NCBI GenBank assembly: GCA_944325655.1
Contig: CALVAW010000003.1
Coordinates: 1-64,000 of the forward strand
Direction: 5' to 3'
Origin: Candidatus Gastranaerophilales bacterium
Lineage (GTDB): Bacteria > Cyanobacteriota > Vampirovibrionia > Gastranaerophilales > Gastranaerophilaceae
DNA length: 64,000 bases
The notes below the pieces were generated by a model. It was not told the DNA's origin, ran no database searches, and saw only the letters and a program-made list of their open reading frames with translations. Positions 1-8,566 of the stretch are shown here, piece by piece. The first letter of the stretch is position 1. Each line of letters opens with the position of its first letter. Position numbers and translations under genes: made by a program.

Positions 1-90
1 CTATATTATGTATGTGGAGGTTTAAATTTATATTTAAATTTACTTTCAATTTTATGTGATGGTAAGAATAAGTTATAAGGACAAAAGGGG

Positions 91-780
91 ATGACACAAG
101 GCGTTGCTTCAGGTCTAAACCTAACGCTTATGCGTTTAAATTCTATAGAAAATAATTTTTCAGCCCTGCAAGGAATTTCAGAAAAACTAAATTCAGCAGA
201 GACAGATTCTGCTTCAAATATTCAAAACAATGACTTTAAAACAATTTTAGAAAAGAAAATCTCGGAAAATTCTCCTTCAACCGAAAAACTTCCTGATATA
301 GAAAAAGACACGATTTCAAAAGAAATAGAACCTTCAAAAAAAGAAGCAATTAATTTGAAATCAAAAATCGATTTAAAAGCACAAATGACAGATATTGATG
401 AAATAGTTGAAACATTTTCATCAAAATATAATATTGATGGCGACTTCATAAAAGCCATTATAAAACAAGAGTCGGGATTTAACCCTAATGCGACGAGTAA
501 AAAAGGTGCTATGGGTTTAATGCAATTAATGCCTTCTACCGCTAAAAGTCTTGGGGTAATTAATGCCTATAACCCTTGGGAAAATATAGAAGGCGGAGTT
601 AAATATCTTAAAGGTCTGATGGATAGGTTTAATAATGATGAAAAATTAGCACTTGCAGCCTACAATGCAGGCCCTAATGCCGTTAAAAAATACGGAGGAA
701 TACCGCCATATAAAGAAACACAAAACTATGTTAATTCAATAATGTCTGCATATAACAAAATAAAAGAGGCAAAATCATGA
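91..780 (+). CDS. Lytic transglycosylase (SLT domain), flagellum-associated
   Basis: The protein has 229 residues. The C-terminal half (about 103-225) is a family 1 SLT lysozyme-like domain with the KQESGFNPNA motif (catalytic Glu127), GLMQLMP and AAYNAGPNAV. Such enzymes cut peptidoglycan strands between MurNAc and GlcNAc. Residues 1-100 lack a signal peptide and are polar and probably disordered, as expected for a protein exported by the flagellar apparatus. It heads the rod/ring operon and overlaps flgF by 4 bases. The FlgJ encoded downstream has no muramidase domain, so this enzyme probably opens the wall for the rod. That role is inferred from context; the enzyme family is secure. Confidence 0.88.
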   Translation: MTQGVASGLNLTLMRLNSIENNFSALQGISEKLNSAETDSASNIQNNDFKTILEKKISENSPSTEKLPDIEKDTISKEIEPSKKEAINLKSKIDLKAQMTDIDEIVETFSSKYNIDGDFIKAIIKQESGFNPNATSKKGAMGLMQLMPSTAKSLGVINAYNPWENIEGGVKYLKGLMDRFNNDEKLALAAYNAGPNAVKKYGGIPPYKETQNYVNSIMSAYNKIKEAKS

Positions 781-1637
781 TTACAAGAGGAATTGGAACA
801 GTTGCTAAAGGCATGCAGGCACTCATTGATTTTGAAGATGTGACTGCACACAACCTTGCAAACGTAACTACAACAGGTTTTAAAAGAACCAATATAACTT
901 TTCAAGATATTATGCAATCGCAAATACAAGCTCAAAATGCACAAGGCAATTATAGAAATGTCGGTTCTCTCAGCATAGGAGCAAGAACAGACAGAACATA
1001 CATAGATTTTTCACAAGGCGGCTTACAAGATACCGGATACAAACTCGATTTAGCCTTTCAGGGAGACGGTTTCTTTAAAATAAGACATCAGGACGTACCG
1101 GATAATGCACCTTATGATGAAAGTCATTATTACTACCAAAGAGTCGGTGATTTTGCACTCACCGTAGACAATTATCTTGTAAATAAAGATGGCGACTATG
1201 TTATGGACGTTAATAATCGCAGAATTAGAATAACAAGAGATCCTGAAACAGAAGACTTGAATGAAATGAACAGGCTGGATTTAACCGAAGATTTGATGAT
1301 TGGTGAAAACGGTCAAATAGAATTATTAAACCATAACTACAGAGCTTTTCTTCAAAAAATTCAAGTTGTTGATTTCGCCGATAAAACTAAAATTTCAGGA
1401 ATTGGCGAAGGAAAATATCTTCCAATATATGGTCAAGACCCGGGAATGTTTATAAAAACAGACGGTACATACAGCTTGCAACAAGGTATGCTTGAAATGT
1501 CAAACGCAAATACAATCGTTGAAATGCTGAATTCAATCAATGTTTCAAGAGGGTATGAATCAATGAGCACAATTTTAAGACAAGAAAGCGAATCTTTACA
1601 GCAAGCAATTAGCTTAGGTAATATTTCATCAAGATAA
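777..1637 (+). CDS. flgF: Flagellar rod/hook-basal body protein, FlgF-like
   Basis: The 286-residue protein belongs to the FlgG/FlgF/FlgE axial family. The N-terminus carries the rod signature (AHNLANVTTTGFKR, about residues 23-36) and the C-terminus the matching coiled segment (VEMLNSINVSRGYESM). Axial proteins assemble into the periplasmic rod after export by the type III flagellar machinery, so no signal peptide is present. The start codon overlaps the stop of the transglycosylase gene (ATGA). The better FlgG match follows directly, so this one is taken as FlgF, the proximal-rod subunit. It is longer than enteric FlgF (about 250 residues); the FlgF versus FlgG naming is less certain than the family. 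Confidence 0.85.
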   Translation: MITRGIGTVAKGMQALIDFEDVTAHNLANVTTTGFKRTNITFQDIMQSQIQAQNAQGNYRNVGSLSIGARTDRTYIDFSQGGLQDTGYKLDLAFQGDGFFKIRHQDVPDNAPYDESHYYYQRVGDFALTVDNYLVNKDGDYVMDVNNRRIRITRDPETEDLNEMNRLDLTEDLMIGENGQIELLNHNYRAFLQKIQVVDFADKTKISGIGEGKYLPIYGQDPGMFIKTDGTYSLQQGMLEMSNANTIVEMLNSINVSRGYESMSTILRQESESLQQAISLGNISSR

Positions 1638-1647
1638 AGGAGTTTAA

Positions 1648-2433
1648 ATGTTAAGAGCGTTAACCACAGCAGCAACAGGGATGATAGCCCAGCAAAATAA
1701 TTTAGATATAATTTCAAACAATATTGCAAATTTATCTACATACGGATATAAAAAAGTCAGAGCAGAATTTAAAGATTTATTGAGTCAAATTCACAGAACG
1801 CCCGGAGCTCAAATGGGCCAAGGAACGTATCAACCGGTAGGCTTGGAAGTTGGATTAGGTGTAAAAACGGCTGCTACAACAAGAATATTTACAACCGGCA
1901 CACTTCAATCAACAGACCGACAACTCGACATGGCAATAGCAGGAGACGGTTTCTTTCAAATTACTTTAGATGACGGCTCTTTAGCATATACTCGTGACGG
2001 CGCTTGGCAAATGGATGCAAACGGTCAATTAGTAACTTCGGACGGTTATCAATTACAACCTCCGATTACAATTCCAGTTAATGCAAAAGAAATCACCGTT
2101 TCACAAGCAGGTATTGTATCTTGCACAACAGGAACAAATTCCGAACAAACTCAGTTAGGACAAATCCAGCTTGTAAAATTTCAAAATCCTTCGGGTCTAA
2201 TGGCAATAGGACATAATTTATATCGTGAAACTCAAGCGTCAGGAACTCCTTTGCAAGGAACAGCAGGTGAAGAAGGCTATGGGACAATCGAACAATGTTT
2301 TATAGAAGGTTCTAACGTCCAAACAGTAGAAGAGCTAATCGGACTAATCAAAACAGAACGTGCTTACGAATCTAATTCCAAAGTTATTACCGCAGGTTCT
2401 GAAATTCTTCAACAAACCAATCAAATAGTATAG
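1648..2433 (+). CDS. flgG: Flagellar distal rod protein FlgG
   Basis: At 261 residues it matches the usual length of FlgG. The N-terminal motif NNLDIISNNIANLSTYGYKK (about residues 16-35) and the C-terminal VEELIGLIKTERAYESNSKV are the paired helices that polymerise into the distal rod, and QLDMAIAGDGFFQI in between is characteristic of the family. An AAAGGAG ribosome site lies 6-7 bases before the ATG. It sits 10 bases after flgF and 8 bases before flgA in the same operon, the order seen in many flagellated bacteria. Confidence 0.95.
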   Translation: MLRALTTAATGMIAQQNNLDIISNNIANLSTYGYKKVRAEFKDLLSQIHRTPGAQMGQGTYQPVGLEVGLGVKTAATTRIFTTGTLQSTDRQLDMAIAGDGFFQITLDDGSLAYTRDGAWQMDANGQLVTSDGYQLQPPITIPVNAKEITVSQAGIVSCTTGTNSEQTQLGQIQLVKFQNPSGLMAIGHNLYRETQASGTPLQGTAGEEGYGTIEQCFIEGSNVQTVEELIGLIKTERAYESNSKVITAGSEILQQTNQIV

Positions 2434-2441
2434 GAAAATAA

Positions 2442-3164
2442 ATGAAAAAAATAATTAAAAATTTAATATTTTTAATTTTTATGCTTGCAATAGAGCAGAG
2501 TGCTTATTGCTATACTTTAACAAACGAAGAATTAACAAACATAATTAGCTTAAATATTTCAAAAGAAATTAAATCGATGGTGTCCAAATATTCTGATGAT
2601 ATAAAAATTAATATTACCGGAATTCCAAAAGAAACAATCCAAACAAACGAAAACATCCGTCCAAAAATAGAAATTTTATCTCAAAATTCAAAATTTCAAC
2701 CGAATCTATACAAAAGGATTGTTATAAAAGATTCTAAAAATAACATCATAAAGGCTTTTCCTATAAATGTTCGCACTTATGTATATAAAAATGTTTTGGT
2801 TGCAAACACTATAATCCCATATAATGCGGAAATTAACCCAAAAAACAGTAATTTGGAAAAAAGGGAAATCTCAAAATATTTAGACAAAGTTTTATATGAT
2901 AATTCTAAAAATTATATAGCAGGAAGAAATTATTCAAAGGGAAGTATCATATTGAAAGATTCTTTAAAAGAAAAAGCACTGGTTTTGAAGGATTCTTGCG
3001 TTGATATTATTTTTCTTTCCAACAAAGGTTTAAAAATAACATTACAAGGTAAAGCATTAAAAGAAGGGGGAATAGGAGATACTATTCTTGTACGATCAAA
3101 CAAATACAACAAAATTTACAACGCAACGGTAAATTCTCCAAATGAAGTAATAGTAAGGATATAA
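2442..3164 (+). CDS. flgA: Flagellar P-ring assembly chaperone FlgA
   Basis: This 240-residue protein starts with a Sec signal peptide (basic start, hydrophobic 7-17, likely cleavage after residue 23 at AYC). The rest carries the SAF/ChapFlgA fold: a segment beginning VLVANTIIPYNAEI, the linker YIAGRNYSKGSIIL and a C-terminal part ending ITLQGKALKEGGIGDTILV. FlgA works in the periplasm to help FlgI polymerise into the P ring around the rod. Its position directly before flgH and flgI supports the call. Sequence conservation in the N-terminal half is low, as usual for FlgA. Confidence 0.88.
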   Translation: MKKIIKNLIFLIFMLAIEQSAYCYTLTNEELTNIISLNISKEIKSMVSKYSDDIKINITGIPKETIQTNENIRPKIEILSQNSKFQPNLYKRIVIKDSKNNIIKAFPINVRTYVYKNVLVANTIIPYNAEINPKNSNLEKREISKYLDKVLYDNSKNYIAGRNYSKGSIILKDSLKEKALVLKDSCVDIIFLSNKGLKITLQGKALKEGGIGDTILVRSNKYNKIYNATVNSPNEVIVRI

Positions 3165-3169
3165 GGAAG

Positions 3170-3775
3170 ATGAAAAAGTTAGCTGTAACATTAATTATAA
3201 TTTCAACTTTAAGTGCCGGAGCAGAGAGCCTTTTTTCATTAAATGCATCTCAAAATGCGGTTATTGAACCAAGAGCGCTGTATTCGTCAGTCAGAGCAAG
3301 AGGAGTAGGGGATTTAGTTTCGATTGTAATTGACGAAGCACCAAGTATGTCTGATTCCGGAACTTATTCGACATCAAAATCAAGCTCGTTAGCAGAAAAT
3401 TTTACAAATGCACTAAATACAATTTTTAAAACAAGCTTAAAAGGAGCGCTTGACGGAACAAACGGAACCTTAGAAGTTTCGGGCGGAACACAAATGACAA
3501 GAAGTATGGTGTTGACCGATACCGTTGTAGCTCAAGTTGTACAAGTGCTGCCGAACGGTAATCTGCTTGTTCAAGGCAAAAAAAGTTTAGTCAATCAAAA
3601 CGAAAGAATTGATTTAATTATATCGGGTATAGTTGATCCAAAATGGATAAATCAATCAGGAGAAATCTTATCCAGCCAAGTTGCAAATCTTCAATTTGCA
3701 ATGAACGGAGCCGGTACGGTATCACGCGGTCAGAACGAAGGTATTTTGGATAGAGCAATTAGGACAATATTCTAA
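3170..3775 (+). CDS. flgH: Flagellar L-ring protein FlgH
   Basis: The 201-residue protein shows the FlgH pattern: SLNASQNAV, the GDLVSIVIDE segment, VQVLPNGNLLVQGKK (about residues 123-137), SGIVDPKWI and a C-terminal ANLQFAMNGAGTVSRGQNEG. It forms the outer-membrane ring of the basal body, which is direct evidence that the organism has an outer membrane. A signal peptide ends near residue 18 (SAGA). Enteric FlgH is a lipoprotein, but this protein contains no cysteine at all, so it cannot be lipidated in the usual way. It lies 5 bases after flgA. Confidence 0.93.
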   Translation: MKKLAVTLIIISTLSAGAESLFSLNASQNAVIEPRALYSSVRARGVGDLVSIVIDEAPSMSDSGTYSTSKSSSLAENFTNALNTIFKTSLKGALDGTNGTLEVSGGTQMTRSMVLTDTVVAQVVQVLPNGNLLVQGKKSLVNQNERIDLIISGIVDPKWINQSGEILSSQVANLQFAMNGAGTVSRGQNEGILDRAIRTIF

Positions 3776-3790
3776 AATAGGATGATAATA

Positions 3791-4909
3791 ATGAAAATTA
3801 GAAAAAAAATAGCACTACTGCTTTTATTGATCATGACAATAATTGCACCAATAGCCCAAGTTAGCGCAATAACTGAACAGACACTCAGAATAAAAGATAT
3901 AACTCATGTTAAAGGCATCAGAGAAAATCAAGTTGTTGGCTACGGACTTGTGGTAGGTTTGCAAAACACAGGTGATAATTCACGTCACACTCAAATGACA
4001 AGTCAACAAATGCTTCTGGCACTTGGCACAGTTATTGACCAATCAAACTATATTCAAAAAGGTACAACAGCCGCAGTTATCGTAACCGCAACAATACCGC
4101 CTTTTGCAAAAGAAGGAGACAAACTAGACGTTACGGTATCAGCTATGGCAGATGCCAAAAGTTTATCAGGCGGTGTTTTGGTTCAAACTCAACTAAGAGC
4201 ACCAAATGGTGAAATAGTAGCAGTAGCGCAAGGTCCCGTAACTGTAGGCGGTATTAGAGCATCTCAAGGCGGAGCAAGTGCCTCTAAAGGAGTAACTACG
4301 ACCGGAAGGGTTCCTAACGGAGCAATTGTGGAACGTGATATATTATCTACAATAGGTGATGAAAATTCTCTTACACTGCTTTTGGACAAAGCAGATTACA
4401 CGATGGCAAGCAGAATTTCAAAAACGATTTCAACAAGGGTCGCTCCTGCAAGAGCTGTTGACGGCGGAGCAGTCGAAATCACAATACCCCAAAAATACAA
4501 AAATGACAGGGTTACATTCTTATCATTAATAGAAAATCAAATCGTAGGAGCTGTTAGTGAAAAAGCCAAGGTAGTTGTAAATGAGCGCACCGGAACAGTT
4601 GTAATCGGCGGAAACACAAAATTAATGCCTGCTGCCGTTGCCCATGGCGGAATCACAGTAACCATTCTTGCAGAAAATAATGTTGTACAGCCCAATGCAT
4701 TCGCAGGAGGCAACACTGCAATAGTACAAAATGCCCAAATAGAAATTACCGAAAAACAAGGTTCTTTAATTCAAATGGAAGCTAATTCAAGTTTATCTGA
4801 TTTAGTCAGTGCATTAAATAATATTGGCGTAACACCATTAGATTTAATTGCGATTTTACAGGCTCTATCCTCAGCAGGAAGCCTGCAAGCAGAATTAGAG
4901 GTGATATAA
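3791..4909 (+). CDS. flgI: Flagellar P-ring protein FlgI
   Basis: FlgI forms the peptidoglycan-level ring. The start at 3791 is preferred: an AGG lies at 3779-3781, giving normal spacing, whereas the in-frame ATG at 3782 would touch it; the chosen start also gives a tidy signal peptide (MKIRKK, hydrophobic core, VSA cleavage near residue 26). The mature part has the family blocks RIKDITHVKGIRENQVVGYG, GLQNTGDNS, VTATIPPFAKEGDKLDVTVS and a C-terminal SLSDLVSALNNIGVTPLDLI. Length is 372 residues, typical. The stop codon overlaps the flgJ start by one base (TAATG). Confidence 0.95.
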   Translation: MKIRKKIALLLLLIMTIIAPIAQVSAITEQTLRIKDITHVKGIRENQVVGYGLVVGLQNTGDNSRHTQMTSQQMLLALGTVIDQSNYIQKGTTAAVIVTATIPPFAKEGDKLDVTVSAMADAKSLSGGVLVQTQLRAPNGEIVAVAQGPVTVGGIRASQGGASASKGVTTTGRVPNGAIVERDILSTIGDENSLTLLLDKADYTMASRISKTISTRVAPARAVDGGAVEITIPQKYKNDRVTFLSLIENQIVGAVSEKAKVVVNERTGTVVIGGNTKLMPAAVAHGGITVTILAENNVVQPNAFAGGNTAIVQNAQIEITEKQGSLIQMEANSSLSDLVSALNNIGVTPLDLIAILQALSSAGSLQAELEVI

Positions 4910-5244
4910 TGAACAACTATATTGGAAACGTCGGAACAAGCTATATGCAAAACAGCTCAGATTTAGCGGAAATTGAAAACATAAAACGGGGGTCAAAATC
5001 CGAAAAAGAACAACTGCAAAAAGTAGCTAAGGAATTTGAATCAATATTTGTTGCAAAAATGTTAAATGAAATGGAAAAAACAGTTGATAAAGAAGGATCT
5101 TTGTTTCAAGAATCTAAATATTTAGATAATTTAAAATCATTTATGTATAATGATATTGCACGTACAATAGCCAATGACCCGAGATCAAGCATAGGTATAG
5201 CTAAACAAATGTACGCACAACTAGAAAAAACAGTTAAAGGTTAA
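4909..5244 (+). CDS. flgJ: Single-domain FlgJ rod-binding protein
   Basis: This 111-residue protein consists only of the FlgJ N-terminal rod-scaffold domain: AKEFESIFVAKMLNEMEKTV, FMYNDIARTIA and a C-terminal IGIAKQMYAQLEK. Enteric FlgJ carries a muramidase as a second domain; that domain is absent here, as in many other phyla. The transglycosylase at the head of the operon is the natural candidate for the missing activity. Translation is probably coupled to flgI through the one-base stop/start overlap. Confidence 0.88.
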   Translation: MNNYIGNVGTSYMQNSSDLAEIENIKRGSKSEKEQLQKVAKEFESIFVAKMLNEMEKTVDKEGSLFQESKYLDNLKSFMYNDIARTIANDPRSSIGIAKQMYAQLEKTVKG

Positions 5245-5248
5245 TAAA

Positions 5249-5551
5249 GTGGATATAAATAACAATACAAATGTCAGTTCATTAATTTCTTCATCAATTT
5301 CAAAATTGAACTTAAATGCTGCAAATAAAACATCTCTGAACTCAAAAAATGAAACAAATGAGAAAGATAAAAACGTTGAAGATTTTAAACAACAAGATAT
5401 TGCTCTTATTGAAGAAAGCAATGTTAAAAATAAGATAGATGTTGATGAAATACAAAAATATGCGGAAATTATGGGCGAAAAATTGACCGTTGAAGATATA
5501 AACTACGGCATTATGTATGGAAGAAGCGTAATTGCAGATTATAGCGCATAA
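5249..5551 (+). CDS. flgM: Possible anti-sigma factor FlgM
   Basis: The ORF of 100 residues starts at GTG (5249), 4 bases after flgJ. Residues 1-60 are polar and Asn/Lys/Ser-rich, which suits the disordered N-terminus of FlgM; residues 62-97 (VDEIQKYAEIMGEKLTVED and following) could form the two helices that hold sigma-28. The strongest support is the gene order flgJ-X-flgN-flgK-flgL, in which X is very often flgM. The classical FlgM helix motif is not clearly visible, so the assignment depends largely on position. It may instead be an unrelated small flagellar protein. Confidence 0.5.
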   Translation: MDINNNTNVSSLISSSISKLNLNAANKTSLNSKNETNEKDKNVEDFKQQDIALIEESNVKNKIDVDEIQKYAEIMGEKLTVEDINYGIMYGRSVIADYSA

Positions 5552-5561
5552 AGGATAAAAT

Positions 5562-5957
5562 ATGATATACAATGAAGTTTTAGAAGCTTATAAAGAATTA
5601 GAAAGCAACTTAATTGCAAAAAAAGAAGCAATAATCAAAAAAGATTTAGAAAAACTCAACAAAACCGATGAAAACTTAAAAGTTTTATGTGAAAAAATCA
5701 GCAAGTTTGATTTAAAAAATTTGCACAATAACTTTACGGATGAACAAAAAAAGGAATTAAAACAATTAGGAGAAAAAATTAAAATTATAGAGGAAAATAA
5801 CGAAATATTAATAAAACATTCATTAGGTGTTATAAATGGTATATTATCTGGCATATTAAATATAGCGCAATCTGAAAAAAGTTCATACAATTCAAAAGGA
5901 TTGAGCTGTAGCGATGATGAGAGTTTAGATATTTCATCAATCACGGAAGAAGCATAA
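5562..5957 (+). CDS. flgN: FlgN-type export chaperone for FlgK/FlgL
   Basis: This 131-residue, almost wholly helical, charged protein is predicted to form an antiparallel coiled coil (heptads through about residues 5-105). It lies directly before flgK and flgL, which encode the two hook-filament junction proteins that FlgN keeps unfolded and delivers to the export gate. A short Ser/Asp/Glu-rich tail follows, as in FlgN. FlgN proteins diverge fast, so the call rests on size, secondary structure and position rather than on an invariant motif. Confidence 0.72.
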   Translation: MIYNEVLEAYKELESNLIAKKEAIIKKDLEKLNKTDENLKVLCEKISKFDLKNLHNNFTDEQKKELKQLGEKIKIIEENNEILIKHSLGVINGILSGILNIAQSEKSSYNSKGLSCSDDESLDISSITEEA

Positions 5958-5975
5958 TTAAAAGGATTTATTATT

Positions 5976-7523
5976 ATGTCGCTAAATCAAAGCATGAATA
6001 TTACTTTAGGTTCCATGAAGAACAACCAATATGCGTTAACTGTTGTTGCGCAGAATATTGCAAACATAAATGTGGAGGGCTATCACAGACAAAGAGTAAA
6101 CTTTGTTACAAACGAATATACAACAAGATGTCAAAATGTAATAGAGACTATAAAAGGCATGAATGGTGCAAGCATTTCATCTCTGACCAATTACATAGAT
6201 GAAGGTGCACTTAATGACTTAATAGGCAAAAAATCGGATGCATCATATTACAACACTCTTGCAGATGCATTGAGCGGTTTGGAAGATATAGCAGATGACC
6301 TTGGCGATAATGGTTTAAATGCTCTGTTAAACGATTTCTTTACAGCAAGTGCAAATCTTGAAAAATATCCGACCGATATGGCTATAAGACAACAATACGT
6401 GCTTGCTGCTCAAAGCGTTGCGGAAAAATTTAATGACATTTCAACAAAATATGATAATCTCCAAGAGGACACCTTCCAAGATGTCGGCTTAGAAATTCAA
6501 AATATTAACTCTTTACTCTCAAAACTTGCCGATGCAAATACTGCTCATGCAAAAAATAATCAAAGCGGCGAAACTCAAGCAAATATAAATGCCATTTTGG
6601 AAGAACTTTCAAATTATGTTGATATTACAACAGATAAAAATGACAACGGTACAGTTAATTTATATATAGGCGGAATAGCAGTTGTACAGGGCGGTGAGCA
6701 GAAATACACGATTAATGCGGAATTTGATTCTCAAAATCCTGATCAGGCAGTTAAATTTACACTGCAATCTACAGAAAATCCCGACTATATAATAGAAAAC
6801 GGAGTAAATGATTCATTTAAATCAGGTTCAATAAAAGCTTATGTTGATTTCTTGAACGGCTCAGGAGGCTCCTTTTCAAACATAAATGACATGAAAAATG
6901 CGTTAAACAGTGCCGCTAAAGCATTTGCAGAAGCTCTAAACGGAGTTCAAACCTACGACAACGGAGATGTTTTTGCAGCATCAATAACAACAGATGCAGA
7001 CGGCAACCTGATTCTTGAAAAAGCAACAAATGCAATGTTTACAACAAAAGACGGTTCTCTTGATTTTAACGCTTCAAACATACAAGTAAATGCAGCAATT
7101 ATTGAAAATCCGTTTTTAGTTTCTGCAGCAAGAATAGATTTGGCAGACTACACGGATAATCTTGGCAATGTTGATCCTAACTGGATAAAATCCATAGGGA
7201 ACTCCGATAATGCAACAGAAATTACCGCACTGCAAAATGCAAAAATATGCAGCTATGGCGGTGGTGCAAATAACTGTACTTTATCGCAATTTTTAATAAA
7301 TAATGCCGCAAAAAACGGCATGGATATAGCAGGTATTGAAGCTAAAGCAGATACTGCTCAAGGACTTGCCGATAGCGCAATAAATAATTATGCAAATTTA
7401 GTCGGTGTCAATCTGGATGAAGAATTATCAGACATGATTAGATACCAAAGAGCTTATGAAGCTTCCGCAAAACTGTTTTCAACAATAAATGACCTTATAG
7501 GCACAATTATAGGCATGGTATAG
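5976..7523 (+). CDS. flgK: Hook-filament junction protein FlgK (HAP1)
   Basis: The 515-residue protein has the axial N-terminus (LTVVAQNIANINVEGYHRQR, about residues 23-42) and the typical C-terminal helix VNLDEELSDMIRYQRAYEAS leading into a hydrophobic end. FlgK caps the hook and connects it to the filament. The middle (about residues 190-430) is a variable domain. It is preceded by a weak AAAGGA ribosome site and followed 21 bases later by flgL. It is a secretion substrate of the flagellar type III apparatus and so has no signal peptide. Confidence 0.95.
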   Translation: MSLNQSMNITLGSMKNNQYALTVVAQNIANINVEGYHRQRVNFVTNEYTTRCQNVIETIKGMNGASISSLTNYIDEGALNDLIGKKSDASYYNTLADALSGLEDIADDLGDNGLNALLNDFFTASANLEKYPTDMAIRQQYVLAAQSVAEKFNDISTKYDNLQEDTFQDVGLEIQNINSLLSKLADANTAHAKNNQSGETQANINAILEELSNYVDITTDKNDNGTVNLYIGGIAVVQGGEQKYTINAEFDSQNPDQAVKFTLQSTENPDYIIENGVNDSFKSGSIKAYVDFLNGSGGSFSNINDMKNALNSAAKAFAEALNGVQTYDNGDVFAASITTDADGNLILEKATNAMFTTKDGSLDFNASNIQVNAAIIENPFLVSAARIDLADYTDNLGNVDPNWIKSIGNSDNATEITALQNAKICSYGGGANNCTLSQFLINNAAKNGMDIAGIEAKADTAQGLADSAINNYANLVGVNLDEELSDMIRYQRAYEASAKLFSTINDLIGTIIGMV

Positions 7524-7544
7524 CAATAAAAAAGGATTTTTATT

Positions 7545-8456
7545 ATGCGTATTTCAACATCCGTAATGACAAGTTTAGCAACTAACTCAATGAACAATGC
7601 ATACAACAATTATGCAAACATTCTGGCAAAAATTGCATCTAACAAAAATTTCACAAAAGTCTCTGAAAACGTTGTTGATGCTACAAGAGTTTTAAAGCTA
7701 AACGACCAATTGGCAAAGTTAAATGAATATCAAAGTAACATAACACACGCAACAAATGAAATGAACCTTGCTTATGATACATTAGCAAATGTTACCGAAC
7801 AATTAACTGAAATAAATTCCCTTATCGTCCAAGCTGCAGACGGTTCAACCACTCCCGACTCCGCTAAAGCAATAGCTGAAGAAATTAAACAAAGAGTTGC
7901 AACAATTAGCGATCAAATGAACACCAAATATATGGACAATTTTATTTTTTCAGGCACCTATGTTGAACAACAGCCCTATGTAACAAACGATGCAGGCGAA
8001 ATAATATATGAAGGCAGTTCAAAAAAAGCCGGAGAAAGAAATCTTACCATATCGGAAGATACGATATTTACCTATAATTTCACCGGAGAAGCAATTTTTG
8101 GAGAACAAGACGGTGTTAATGATTTCTTCTCACAAATGCGTGATTTAGACAATTTATTAAATGCTGATGCGCTTGATTATGATGCTATAAGAGAAAAACT
8201 GAGCGTTTTAGATTCTGCTTCAAAGGCAATCACGCTTGCAAACGGGCAGATATCCGCAAAAGTATCAAAACTTGAATCAACATCAGAAATTAACAATGAT
8301 ACAATAACCTCTCTTACAGAAAAAAAAGTAGACCTTGAAGAAGTAGATATAACAAAAGCAGCAACAGAACTCGCGAGCGCTCAAGCCGCTCTCCAAGCAA
8401 GTTATCAAGTTGGAACGGCAATTCTGGGAAGCGTTTCTCTGCTTGACTACATCTAA
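7545..8456 (+). CDS. flgL: Hook-filament junction protein FlgL (HAP3)
   Basis: At 303 residues this is a flagellin-family protein: the start MRISTSVMTSL, the segment KVSENVVDATRVLKLNDQLA and the helix LAYDTLANVTEQLTEINSLI in the N-terminal coil, the FSGTYVEQQPYV turn near residue 131, and a C-terminal coil rich in Ala/Gln ending AILGSVSLLDYI. FlgL joins FlgK to the filament. It is the last gene of the operon and is followed by a clear terminator at 8484-8511. It is not flagellin itself: the partner flgK directly upstream and the FSGT motif separate it. Confidence 0.93.
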   Translation: MRISTSVMTSLATNSMNNAYNNYANILAKIASNKNFTKVSENVVDATRVLKLNDQLAKLNEYQSNITHATNEMNLAYDTLANVTEQLTEINSLIVQAADGSTTPDSAKAIAEEIKQRVATISDQMNTKYMDNFIFSGTYVEQQPYVTNDAGEIIYEGSSKKAGERNLTISEDTIFTYNFTGEAIFGEQDGVNDFFSQMRDLDNLLNADALDYDAIREKLSVLDSASKAITLANGQISAKVSKLESTSEINNDTITSLTEKKVDLEEVDITKAATELASAQAALQASYQVGTAILGSVSLLDYI

Positions 8457-8483
8457 AAATAATTAAATTTAACTTACCATTGT

Positions 8484-8511
8484 CCTCTTAAATCAATAAG
8501 AGGCTTTTTTT
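8484..8511 (+). terminator. Rho-independent terminator of the flagellar operon
   Basis: A 7-base-pair stem (CCTCTTA / TAAGAGG) with a 6-base loop is followed by C and seven T residues. It lies 28 bases after flgL and ends the operon before the convergent GGDEF gene. Confidence 0.85.
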
Positions 8512-8566
8512 ATATTTACATTATAAACCCAAAGGTGTATCTTTCCATAAAAATCATCTAAATGTA

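Noticed and set aside
1-90. Gene end or promoter before the transglycosylase
   Set aside because: The 90 bases are A/T-rich with no convincing -35/-10 pair, no FliA element and no certain upstream ORF; the operon may begin to the left of the window.
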